From: Hydrogenispora ethanolica
GTDB lineage: Bacteria; Bacillota; UBA4882; UBA8346
Length of the DNA stretch: 64,000 bases
Direction of reading: 5' to 3'
NCBI RefSeq assembly: GCF_004340685.1
Contig: NZ_SLUN01000021.1
Span: forward strand, 1 to 64,000
Below, piece by piece: positions 50,070-58,230 of this stretch. The notes below the pieces were generated by a model, which was given only the letters and a program-made list of their open reading frames with translations, was not told the origin of the DNA and did no database searches. A program made the translations under genes and the position numbers. Each line of letters starts with the position of its first letter. Position 1 is the first letter of the stretch.

Positions 50070-50948
50070 TTGAAGAGTAAGTTGTCCATGTTCTTATTGC
50101 TAGCGCCTTTCAGCGTGATATTTGCAATTTTCTTGTTGTTTCCACTGGTGTACGGAGTGGTTTTGAGCCTATCCGACCAGGCCAGCCGATTTTCGGTGCT
50201 CAACTATTTGAATGTGCTGCATGATGAGATCTTTGGTAAAGCTCTGTTAAACACCTTGTTTTATATCACCGGCAATATTTTCTTAGCGATACTCTCCTTA
50301 TTGATCGCCATTCTTATCAAGGAGCTGAACTCGGAAAAACTAGCCAAAAAATATGAAACGCTCATGATTTTTCCGTATGTGATTCCGATGGTGGTCACCG
50401 GGATCGTCTTCAAATACATTTTTCAACCGCAGATCGGTTTGTTTAGCGGGTTATTAAGACTTTTGGGCCTGGCTCAGTTTTCCAATGTCGCCTTATTGTC
50501 GGATCCTTTTTATGCCAAAGTGGTGATTACCCTCGTCTGGATTTTTGTTTATACCGGTTATATGGTGAATATCTATTATTCGTCCTTGCGCGAGATCCCC
50601 GCTTCTTATTATGAAGCGGCCAGTATCGACGGTTCGAATTGGTTTCAAAGAATGTTTCAAATAACCATTCCTTTATTGAGCAATATTTTTGTTTATACCA
50701 TCGTATCTGGAATTATCCTGTCATTTCAGATCTTCCCGCTGATTTGGATCTTAACGGGTTCGGGATTTGGGCTGGGAGCCGGCGGTCCCGATAACTCCAC
50801 CATGTCGCTGGATCTCTATATCTACCAGACCGCGTTTCGCGATCATAACCTCTATTCGGCTAGCGCCATGGGAGTGATCATGCTGGCGGTGACCTACTTG
50901 ATCTCACTGATCCCGATGAAATTGGTGAAGGAGGTAAACTATGTATAA
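50070..50948 (+). CDS. ABC sugar transporter permease (MalF type) 2
   Basis: A 292-residue permease with six helices. The EAA loop is YYEAASIDGSNWFQRMFQI (residues about 184-202). The TTG start at 50070 is preferred because GGTGAG lies just upstream; the ATG at 50043 has no ribosome binding site, so the N-terminus is uncertain by nine residues. It overlaps the next permease by 8 bp. It belongs to the IclR-linked operon. Confidence 0.88.
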   Translation: MKSKLSMFLLLAPFSVIFAIFLLFPLVYGVVLSLSDQASRFSVLNYLNVLHDEIFGKALLNTLFYITGNIFLAILSLLIAILIKELNSEKLAKKYETLMIFPYVIPMVVTGIVFKYIFQPQIGLFSGLLRLLGLAQFSNVALLSDPFYAKVVITLVWIFVYTGYMVNIYYSSLREIPASYYEAASIDGSNWFQRMFQITIPLLSNIFVYTIVSGIILSFQIFPLIWILTGSGFGLGAGGPDNSTMSLDLYIYQTAFRDHNLYSASAMGVIMLAVTYLISLIPMKLVKEVNYV

Positions 50949-51762
50949 CAGGAAGTTCGCTGGCTTTCTGACCAATTTCATTCTGGTCATTCTGAGCATG
51001 CTGTTAATCTATCCGACGGTTCTGGCCTTTTTCAGCAGCTTCAAATCGTTATCCGATCTCTTGGGAAAACCGGTGGCTTTGCTACCCGGTCAGTTTACGC
51101 TCGACGCCTGGAAGGGCCTATTTGCGGCGACACCAGCCTTTCGTTGGCTGGGGAATGGCCTCTTGATTTCGGTGCTGGGAATGGTGCTGAATGTGGTCGT
51201 CTGTGTACCGGCCGCCTATGTTTTCGCCAGATCCACCAGCAAATTTGTTAAATTTTTCTTCAATCTGGTAGTTGCTACCGTCATGCTGCCACTCGCCGCG
51301 TATCTGGTGCCTCTCTATACGGTCGTGGCCAAGCTGGGTTTGTTGAACACGTATTTGTCGGTAGCGCTGCCGATCTCGGAGAGCGTTTTCGGGATCTTCT
51401 TTCTGACCCAATCCTTTAAAAATGTGCCGGCCTATTATGAAGAAGCGGCAATCGTCGACGGTTGCACTCAGATCCAGGGATTTCTGCGGATCTTTCTGCC
51501 AATCGTCAAAAATTCCTTGATTACCATTGCCATCTTCACTTTCATTTGGAAGTGGAACAGTTTCTTATGGCCGTTGATGGTTTTAAATGACGCCAATAAG
51601 TTTCCTTTGACTTTGGGCATCGCCACCGCGGTCGGAAATGATATCTCCTGGATGAACTCCTTGATGGCCGGGGCGATCTTTACCATCATGCCAATTGTAA
51701 TCATGTTTATTATGTTTCAGAGATACATCTCGGGAAGCAACGTATTGAGCGGTAGCAAGTGA
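50941..51762 (+). CDS. ABC sugar transporter permease (MalG type) 2
   Basis: A 273-residue permease with six helices. The EAA motif is YYEEAAIVDGCTQIQGFLRI (residues about 162-181); IFTFIWKWNSFLWPLMVLND is typical of MalG-like proteins. It overlaps its partner by 8 bp and precedes the binding-protein gene. As in the first ABC operon, no ATPase gene is present. Confidence 0.9.
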   Translation: MYNRKFAGFLTNFILVILSMLLIYPTVLAFFSSFKSLSDLLGKPVALLPGQFTLDAWKGLFAATPAFRWLGNGLLISVLGMVLNVVVCVPAAYVFARSTSKFVKFFFNLVVATVMLPLAAYLVPLYTVVAKLGLLNTYLSVALPISESVFGIFFLTQSFKNVPAYYEEAAIVDGCTQIQGFLRIFLPIVKNSLITIAIFTFIWKWNSFLWPLMVLNDANKFPLTLGIATAVGNDISWMNSLMAGAIFTIMPIVIMFIMFQRYISGSNVLSGSK

Positions 51763-51808
51763 ATAAGCCCATTGCGGGGCTTATCATAAAAAGGAGGAGT
51801 GAAGAAAA

Positions 51809-53053
51809 ATGAGAAAAAAGCTATGGATTTGGTTTGTTTTCCTGATGGTGATGGGCATGTCGGTGTGTTATGGAGCCAACGAACCGGTGACGGTAGAATT
51901 TTGGAACGGTCATACCGGACCGGATGGCGAGGTAATGAGTAAACTGGCGAAACTTTATGAAGAGTCGCACCCTAACGTGAAGATTCATACGATCTCGATG
52001 GCCTGGGATCAATTGTTTACCAAAGCGGAACTGGCGATCTCACAGGGAAGCGGTCCTGACTTGCTGACCTTGCCGGCTGACCGGATGGTCGAGAATGCAG
52101 GGAAAGTCATTAAACCCATCAACGATCTGGCCAAAAAAAACTTTAAAGAGGCAACATTCGATAAGTCATTATGGGACTTGACCTTTTTCGAGAAGAAACA
52201 GTATGGTATTCCGTTGGACACTCATCCGTATGTAATCTATTACCGCAAAGATATTTTTGCCAAAAACGGCATTACAGTCCCTAACGATACTCCGTTGAGC
52301 AAAGAAGAATTTCTGAACATCGCCCAGAAGCTGACGGATAAGAAAGCCGGAATCTATGGGTTCGCTTTTAAAAGCTTAGGGGTCCATGCTTGGTGGGATA
52401 CCTGGCCGTTTTTCCTGCAAGCGGGCGGCAAGTTGTGGGATAAAAACGGTAATAATCCCAGGCTGGACAGCAAGGCAATGACCGAGGCAATCGGCTTTCT
52501 AAAGTCTCTCCAGGGAAATGTGGCCACCGATCAATTGACGGACTGGCAGACCGCATATTCGATGTTTGTCACCGGCTATGCCGCCATGATTCAGCATGGT
52601 TCATGGTTGATTCCCGGGCTGAATAAGGCCAATATACCCTACGGAGTCATGATGCTGCCCAAGGTTTTCGACAAATATGCCTCCTTTGCGAATATGCACA
52701 TGTTCGGCTTTACCCGGATTAATGAAAAGCGGACCCAAGCCGCCCTGGACTTCGTGAAATGGATGGAAACCAAGAATAACGCTTATGAGTGGGGAAGAGG
52801 CTCCGGAAATGTTCCCGCCAATTTGGAAGCCCGGGCCGAATACGCGCGTGATCCCATCTTCCAACCGATCGCCAAGACCGCGGAACTGAACAAGAAGCAA
52901 TTGTATATGAGTCCGTATATCAAACAAAATGCTACAGTCGTTTATAAATATTTAGTGCCTACGATGGAGGCAGTCTACAGGGATAAGAATTCCAACGTCA
53001 AGAAGGCTGTCGCGGAAATGAATAAACAGGTGAAAATGGTCCTAAAGAAGTAA
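51809..53053 (+). CDS. ABC sugar transporter substrate-binding protein 2
   Basis: A 414-residue family-1 solute-binding protein with a signal peptide (residues 1 to about 22, LWIWFVFLMVMGMSVCYGA). The weak VCYG site could be a lipobox but deviates from consensus. Features are VTVEFWNGHTGPDGEVMSKL at the mature start, GSGPDLLTLPADRM and the ligand-pocket Trp-rich HAWWDTWPFFLQAGGKLWD (residues about 190-208). AAAAAGGAGGAGTG precedes the ATG. The binding protein follows the permeases, opposite to the first operon. Ligand unknown; a sugar acid or uronate oligomer is inferred from neighbours. Confidence 0.9.
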   Translation: MRKKLWIWFVFLMVMGMSVCYGANEPVTVEFWNGHTGPDGEVMSKLAKLYEESHPNVKIHTISMAWDQLFTKAELAISQGSGPDLLTLPADRMVENAGKVIKPINDLAKKNFKEATFDKSLWDLTFFEKKQYGIPLDTHPYVIYYRKDIFAKNGITVPNDTPLSKEEFLNIAQKLTDKKAGIYGFAFKSLGVHAWWDTWPFFLQAGGKLWDKNGNNPRLDSKAMTEAIGFLKSLQGNVATDQLTDWQTAYSMFVTGYAAMIQHGSWLIPGLNKANIPYGVMMLPKVFDKYASFANMHMFGFTRINEKRTQAALDFVKWMETKNNAYEWGRGSGNVPANLEARAEYARDPIFQPIAKTAELNKKQLYMSPYIKQNATVVYKYLVPTMEAVYRDKNSNVKKAVAEMNKQVKMVLKK

Positions 53054-53082
53054 GGCGCGCGGCCGAATTACCCAGTTCAAGC

Positions 53083-53119
53083 TGGAACGGCTGAAACAGA
53101 CAACGTTTCAGCCGTTCCA
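53083..53119 (+). terminator. Perfect 15-bp stem between binding protein and larA-like gene
   Basis: TGGAACGGCTGAAAC and GTTTCAGCCGTTCCA enclose a 7-nt loop, followed by AAAAATTTT. It is a likely mRNA-stabilising or attenuating hairpin. Confidence 0.65.
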
Positions 53120-53147
53120 AAAATTTTACGTCAATGAGGAAACCAAA

Positions 53148-54461
53148 ATGAAGCTGGCTTTTGGAAACGAAATGATTGATCTGGCCGCCCTGAAATCGGA
53201 AACCGCCCGGGTTCGGGTCTTAGCTCCTGATGAAGCGGCCTTGCGCCACCAGTCCGAACTCGAGCAGACGGCCGCTGTGAAGCAGAGCCTGACTCGTCCC
53301 ATCGCCGGATATTCTTTGTCTGAATGGTTCCGGAATGGGAAAAACCTTCGCTTGGCGATTATCATTCCTGATGTGACCCGCAATTGCTCGACCCCCATTT
53401 ATCTCAGGGTTCTGCTCAAAGAACTTGAGAACTTGGGAGCTAAGGCCCAAGACACGACGATTGTGGTAGCCGTCGGCAACCACCGGCACTGTACCGAGGC
53501 CGAACTAGAAAGGCTGGTCGGGGAGGATATCTATGCCCGGTATGCGGTGGTTAATCATCTTTCCCGGGAGAACCTGGTGGATCTCGGAACGACCCCAAGC
53601 GGCAACCGGATTCTCATGAACCGGGATATTGTCCGCGCCGATAAGGTGCTGGTCACCGGAAATATCACCTATCATAATTTTGCAGGCTTCAGCGGCGGCC
53701 GTAAATCGATTCTGCCAGGCGTCTCCGGCAGCGAGACGATTTTGAATAACCACCGTCTGATGTTGAAGGGCGATCGGATGCATGAGAAATGTCAGATTGG
53801 GATCCTGGCCGGAAATCCGATCCACGAGGATATGCTCCATGCGGTTGGACTGCTGGATCCCCGGCAAGACAAGCTTTACTGCCTGAATGTGGTCACCAAT
53901 ATGTTCGGGCAGATCTTGACTGCTTTTTGCGGCCGGCTGGCCCCCGTTTTTGAAGCGGGAGTCGCTTTTGCGGAATCCAAATATAAGATCGAAGTTCCCG
54001 CCCGGGGAAATATCGTTCTTTGCAGCGCCGGAGGGTTCCCTTACGATATCAACTTTTATCAGTCGTTTAAATCGCTCTATTCCGGCAGTAAGATTACGGC
54101 CCCGGGCGGTTATCTGTTCCTGTTGGCCGAATGCCGGGACGGCTTGGGCGATACGGAGGAAAAGTTCAAGTTCTGGTTTTCGAAAAATCAGAGCGAGATT
54201 ATCCAGGAGCTCTATCACCAGTTCGATGTGGTCGGCCAGATCGCTTACTGGACTAAAGATGCGCAGCGCAATTTCAAATTGTTTGTGGTTACGCATCCGG
54301 CGAATTTTGCACAATTGCAGTCCCTGGGGCTGACGACCATCGGGCAAGAAACACTGGAACAACAGTTAAATAAAGCCCTCGCAGAATCAGGGGAATCGCA
54401 TATCTATTTGGCGCCGTACGCGAATATCACTTATTTGGGCGTAAATGAGCCGGCGTTTTGA
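53148..54461 (+). CDS. LarA-family (nickel-pincer racemase-like) protein
   Basis: A 437-residue protein of the lactate racemase LarA family. The conserved VAVGNHRHCTEAELERLVGE (residues about 108-127) contains the active-site His region, and FAGFSGGRKSILPGVSGSE (residues about 180-198) contains the Lys that carries the pyridinium-based nickel cofactor in LarA. The family now includes epimerases for other 2-hydroxy acids and sugar acids. No larB, larC or larE is near, so cofactor genes would have to be elsewhere. It is last in the sugar-acid operon, where epimerising an aldonic or hydroxy acid would fit. Start after GAGGAAACCAAA. Confidence 0.82.
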   Translation: MKLAFGNEMIDLAALKSETARVRVLAPDEAALRHQSELEQTAAVKQSLTRPIAGYSLSEWFRNGKNLRLAIIIPDVTRNCSTPIYLRVLLKELENLGAKAQDTTIVVAVGNHRHCTEAELERLVGEDIYARYAVVNHLSRENLVDLGTTPSGNRILMNRDIVRADKVLVTGNITYHNFAGFSGGRKSILPGVSGSETILNNHRLMLKGDRMHEKCQIGILAGNPIHEDMLHAVGLLDPRQDKLYCLNVVTNMFGQILTAFCGRLAPVFEAGVAFAESKYKIEVPARGNIVLCSAGGFPYDINFYQSFKSLYSGSKITAPGGYLFLLAECRDGLGDTEEKFKFWFSKNQSEIIQELYHQFDVVGQIAYWTKDAQRNFKLFVVTHPANFAQLQSLGLTTIGQETLEQQLNKALAESGESHIYLAPYANITYLGVNEPAF

Positions 54462-54473
54462 ATGCACTATATC

Positions 54474-54570
54474 TTGTCACGGCTTTGTTCGTTTCAAATT
54501 GCTTTCCCGGCACCGTTTCAGAGAGCTCCCAATGGGGGCTCTCTTGGATCATTTCGTCATTTTTGGGATA
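54474..54570. repeat. Upstream module of DnaA-box array 3
   Basis: CTTGTCACGGCTTTGTTCGT and CACCGTTTCAGAGAGCTCCC match 43895-43960. The array proper resumes at 55016, so 54571-55015 looks inserted. That interval has two GC-rich inverted repeats: GCCGGAGAGGGACGGGG (54640) and CTTCTCCCGGCGGCCGGGAG (near 54812). Confidence 0.65.
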
Positions 54571-55015
54571 AATGTTCTCCTCAAGTTTCAAGCTCCGTCA
54601 TCCCTCCGCTGAATCCGCTTCTTTGAATCCCATCGCCGGAGAGGGACGGGGTGAGGTTGTTTTTAGGCATCTCAGACTTTTTTCGTATTCATCCTCGTAT
54701 ACTGGGCGGACAATGTTTCATTCCATAATATGGAATTATCGCTTGATGACATTGCCCGTCAAGGGCCGGTAGAGGGTTTGAGAACGGCAATAATAACAAG
54801 CTCAAACTCCCTTCTCCCGGCGGCCGGGAGAAGGGCTGGGGATGAGGGGCTGCGTCGAGTTGGCTTGCGAAAAAGCTTTCCGAGTGAAACAAGGATCTCC
54901 CAAATTGCCTTTATGCCAAAAGCCATTCGCGGGGACCCATAGTCGTCTTAAGAAATAACTGACCGCCTTCAAATCTCCGGTTCGAAGCAGCTCTCACCCC
55001 GGCGCAAAAGTCACT

Positions 55016-55330
55016 TGTTTTGTGACTGGGAGAGCTCGCTCAGTCGCTCAGCAAGCTCTTTTTGTGGATAAGCGAGCTTGTTTTGTGACTGAGAGAGCTC
55101 GCTCAGTCGTTCAGCAAGCTCTTTTTGTGGATAAGCGAGCTTGTTTTGTGACTGAGAGAGCTTGCTCAGTCGTTCAGCAAGCTCTTTTTGTGGATAAGCG
55201 AGCTTGTTTTGTGACTGAGAGAGCTCGCTCAGTCGCTCAGCAAGCTCTTTTTGTGGATAAGCGACCTATTTTTGTGGATAAACGGATCCGTTCAACGTGG
55301 TTAATGGTTTTGGCTGTGCATAAGTCGGGA
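55016..55330. repeat. 63-bp (3 x 21-bp) tandem array with DnaA-box motifs, locus 3
   Basis: CTCAGTC recurs every 63 bp from 55039. Units contain TGTGGATAAGCGAGC and TGTGACTGAGAGAGC 21 bp apart. Six perfect TGTGNATAA matches in one orientation were counted, including TGTGCATAA in the tail. It is the most regular of the three loci. Confidence 0.88.
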
Positions 55331-55464
55331 GCCTGTAAAATAAATTGTGTGGAAGTGTAGCTAAAACTGCGCAATGCGTAAAAAGAGGAGGGAATAATCC
55401 CACCACGCCGCAAATTGCCAGCTCCTACACTCGAAGAATTATTCCACAAAATCAACAAAATTCA

Positions 55465-55493
55465 TTGACTAAGAATAACGTTCGCGGTATAAT
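55465..55493 (+). promoter_or_regulatory. Promoter of the 55559 gene
   Basis: -35 TTGACT (55465-55470), 17-bp spacer, -10 TATAAT (55488-55493). A palindrome AACCTTCCGGAAGGGTT lies downstream in the leader. Confidence 0.75.
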
Positions 55494-55558
55494 ATAGCCA
55501 TGATGCAACCTTCCGGAAGGGTTCATGCTGCCCATTCTATTTACAGGAGGAAATGATC

Positions 55559-55945
55559 GTGTCACAAGAGGTAAACGAACTGACCCATCCAACCATGGAT
55601 TCAACCGAGGATCCAACGAGAAAATTCGGTCCGTCCCGTTCGCTCGACGCCAAACTGGCCCGGATTGTCGAATTGATCGTCGGAATTCAGGCCCATGCCG
55701 AGCCGTTGGAGAAACGGGGCCTTGATGCGGCGTTCATCACCCAATTCAGCGCCGATTATCAGGCGCTGGTCGACGCCCACAACGCCCAGTTGGCCTGCAA
55801 AGCCCGGATGATGGAGAAGACCGAGGAGATCCGGGCCAAACTCAGCCAAATTCAACGGACTTACTCGGACGTCCGCGCCCAAGTGAAACGGCTCTTTCCC
55901 AAATCCACCTGGCGCGAATTCGGCATCACCGACCAAAGATTATAA
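55559..55945 (+). CDS. Small helical protein of unknown function
   Basis: A 128-residue soluble, charged, alpha-helical protein. Residues about 25-115 look like two or three long amphipathic helices (RSLDAKLARIVELIVGIQAH; KARMMEKTEEIRAKLSQIQR). There is no membrane segment, Cys motif or recognised domain. The GTG start is favoured because AGGAGG is 8 nt upstream; the ATG 6 bp earlier is too close to it. A consensus promoter and a terminator at 56114-56150 make it a separate transcription unit. Function unknown. Confidence 0.65.
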   Translation: MSQEVNELTHPTMDSTEDPTRKFGPSRSLDAKLARIVELIVGIQAHAEPLEKRGLDAAFITQFSADYQALVDAHNAQLACKARMMEKTEEIRAKLSQIQRTYSDVRAQVKRLFPKSTWREFGITDQRL

Positions 55946-56113
55946 AAACCGATCACTTAGAGACCCGCGACGGATGCGCTTTGATGGATTACCTGAAAAG
56001 AAAAATGGAGGCGTTTATTTTTTACCCTTTGTATTCATTTTAGGTAATAAAGCGCCACAGAAAGTAAACGTCGCATCCAAACCCGGTTGGGCCAGTGGGG
56101 CAACGGCCAAAAA
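55946..56113. other. Short intergenic stretch
   Basis: Nothing recognisable before the terminator. Confidence 0.4.
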
Positions 56114-56152
56114 AGCCCGGTGATCTTTTGGCACCGGGCTTCTTTGTATTTT
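56114..56152 (+). terminator. Rho-independent terminator
   Basis: AGCCCGGTG and CACCGGGCT with a T-rich loop, followed by TCTTTGTATTTTT. Confidence 0.8.
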
Positions 56153-56268
56153 TAGAAGCTATGGGGATAAAAGTCTCTTTCACTTCGATTTGACCTGCAA
56201 AAGGATGTTAAAACCGACTTTATCACTTGCTTCTCCGAGCTTTTATGCTTACCCTGTCCCGGTACCTC
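56153..56268 (+). repeat. Two-hairpin GTGATAAA repeat, copy 9 (3'-truncated)
   Basis: A forward copy: AGAAGC-N3-GGGGATAAAAGTC ... GACTTTATCACTTGCTTC, then the start of module 2 up to CCCTGTCC. The closing TTTATCACAACGCTT is missing. 56269-56450 has no recognised feature. Confidence 0.65.
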
Positions 56269-56450
56269 ATTATTTCGGTCGTTCGGAATAGCGAGCGGAG
56301 TAAGCGCGTCCGGGATTACGCTGAGCATTTTACCATCCTCTCAGCGGTAGCAAAGCCCAGCCGAACATGCGCACCGATTCTCTTATGCAAGTTCCTCTTT
56401 TTCGAGCACCTGAAGCGTATGCTTCTCAAGCTCCCCTGCTGCGCTATGAT

Positions 56451-56783
56451 TTAATGGGTATAGTCTAGAATCGTGATTTCTTCCCCTACGGCAGCTTTTA
56501 CGATTTCCTTCATCCGCTTGGCAAAGGGGCAGGGATAGCCGATGGGGGTCCCCTTTTGAATGCAGGATGCCAACGCGATGGTGTCCGCACCCCGTTTTAC
56601 CAGCTCTTCGGCGCGAAGTACCGACTTTTTACCGGGGCAGCCGCCGCAGTTGATGAAGCCTATGATCTCAATGTCCTCGGTCACGCCTTCAAAGGCGCCT
56701 TTCCGCATCTGGATCATCTTAAAATCGGTGGAGCCGGGGCAAAAATCCTCGGTCTGCATACATCTGATGATTCCAACTTTCAT
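56451..56783 (-). CDS. CGGC domain-containing protein
   Basis: A 110-residue protein of the CGGC family. IIRCMQTEDFCPGSTDF (residues 4-21) and GFINCGGCPGKKSVLRAEEL (residues 42-62) supply cysteines for a possible metal or Fe-S site, and IALASCIQKGTPIGYPCPFA (residues 69-88) adds two more. The ATG at 56783 follows GGAGGTAATATC. CGGC proteins occur in anaerobes, with proposed metal-binding or redox roles that are not established. The nearby cysteine desulfurase may be functionally related, but they are on opposite strands. Confidence 0.85.
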   Translation of the reverse strand: MKVGIIRCMQTEDFCPGSTDFKMIQMRKGAFEGVTEDIEIIGFINCGGCPGKKSVLRAEELVKRGADTIALASCIQKGTPIGYPCPFAKRMKEIVKAAVGEEITILDYTH

Positions 56784-56930
56784 GATATTACCTCCTATTT
56801 TAGTTGCCAACGCGGTCCATATTACGGATACACTCCTTTGACGTCTGAGCAATATCTACACTCGCATGTCAATTCAAAATTGCCTGATACAGTGGCCGCT
56901 TCAGCCCAGTGGTATAATAATTATCAAATT

Positions 56931-57323
56931 TGAGTATCAAGTTTACTCGGCAAACACCCGATTGTTCTGTACCACCAAGGAGGGAGAACCCTATCTGTCA
57001 CTTTGAATAAAGGAATTGAAGGATAAGTCATGACGCCGATGGACCTAACCCTCGCCCTTCCCCGGAGCAGCCTATGAAAGAAGATAATTCAAGGGGAAGG
57101 GTAACCTTGGGCTTCGAACTCGAAGAGCTGAAGCCTTCAACGCCTTATGGCTTTTTTCAAGCAGCAACCGATGCTTTCGCATAGGCATTTAGAGATCAGC
57201 GGCTATGGGTTACCCTTCCCGTCGAATCGGCTTCCCTGAACAACTTCTCTAGGGAAGTGCGAGGGTTAGGTCCAAACCCTTATCATGCCTTCGTATTTTC
57301 TTGCGGAGCTAACTTGATACTCA
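56931..57323. repeat. Triple-nested inverted repeat (MITE-like)
   Basis: Outer arms TGAGTATCAAGTT (56931-56943) and AACTTGATACTCA (57311-57323). Middle arms GGACCTAACCCTCGC (57041) and GCGAGGGTTAGGTCC (ending 57273). Inner arms GGGGAAGGGTAACC (57093) and GGGTTACCCTTCCC (57207-57220). No coding frame. It fills the gap between the CGGC and TetR genes. Confidence 0.75.
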
Positions 57324-57375
57324 GATTATCAAAAAAACAGCGCCAATTTGATAATGGGCAGTTTTTTTGGAAATG

Positions 57376-57422
57376 TTACACATGTCGTAAGTTTGACAAG
57401 TGTAATGTTTTTCTTGTATAGT
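57376..57422 (+). promoter_or_regulatory. TetR promoter with overlapping operator
   Basis: Operator TTACACATGTC-N8-GACAAGTGTAA (57376-57405), 11-bp arms with one mismatch. It covers -35 TTGACA (57393-57398); -10 is TATAGT (57417-57422) after 18 bp. Confidence 0.7.
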
Positions 57423-57487
57423 ATAGGCATAGAAAAAACAGCTGTCAATGATATTGCCAAAAGTTTGACGAAAAGGAGATTTTGTCG

Positions 57488-58039
57488 GTGTACATTGGAA
57501 ATAACCCTTCTGCGTTGCGTTCGCGTGAGGAAATCGTACAGGCATTTTTGCGGTTATTGGAGCATACTTCATTGGAGAAAATCTCCATCAAGCAGATTAT
57601 GGATGCTACCGATCTGTCCAGACAGACTTTCTATCAGATTTTCGATTCCAAGGAGGAAATACTGGAATATTATCTGGATGATGTATTTGGGAGATTTATT
57701 ACCGGGGCAAAGCAGTACACCATCACCAATTTATGCGATGCCGCCAAGCTGTTCTTTTCATTTTTTGATCAGTATAAGGCAACACTGCAACTGTTCATAC
57801 AAAACGGAAAAAGTTGTGTCGTTCAGCGTAAGTGCCGGGAATTTTTGCAAAAGGATCGGTATATCCACTATGAACTACAAGGCGTAAGCAACGAGCAGGA
57901 AAAAGCCTTCGCCGCGACTTTTGTCATCAGTGGCATGGTCGGGATGCTGGAGCAATGGATTAGAGAGGATCAGTCTCCTGTTATGGATGCAGATGATTTA
58001 GCACTTCTGGTGTGCCACATTACCAATTCAAAATCGTAA
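57488..58039 (+). CDS. TetR/AcrR-family regulator 2
   Basis: A 183-residue regulator. The HTH spans residues about 12-55 (LEHTSLEKISIKQIMDATDL, SRQTFYQIFDSKEEILEYYL). The ligand domain (residues 65-183) has a DUF-like TetR C-terminal pattern ending in SGMVGMLEQWIREDQ. The GTG at 57488 is 9 nt after AAGGAG; a TTG 6 bp upstream is too close. Its own promoter carries a matching palindrome, so autoregulation is likely. The nearest downstream gene is the cysteine desulfurase, 191 bp away, which it may or may not control. Confidence 0.87.
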   Translation: MYIGNNPSALRSREEIVQAFLRLLEHTSLEKISIKQIMDATDLSRQTFYQIFDSKEEILEYYLDDVFGRFITGAKQYTITNLCDAAKLFFSFFDQYKATLQLFIQNGKSCVVQRKCREFLQKDRYIHYELQGVSNEQEKAFAATFVISGMVGMLEQWIREDQSPVMDADDLALLVCHITNSKS

Positions 58040-58230
58040 AAGGAAATCCCGCGGACACAAATGTTTTCAGTGCAACGACATGAAGGATGAATGTCGTTGC
58101 ACATAGCATCCTGGAATCCTATTGTTTTTGCTTACCCGTACGCCCGAACGATGAAAGACCGTGTAGCGAAAAAACTTGGGGATCAGTCAAAATACTTGAT
58201 TACACATGTTGAAAGGGGTAAATATCTATC

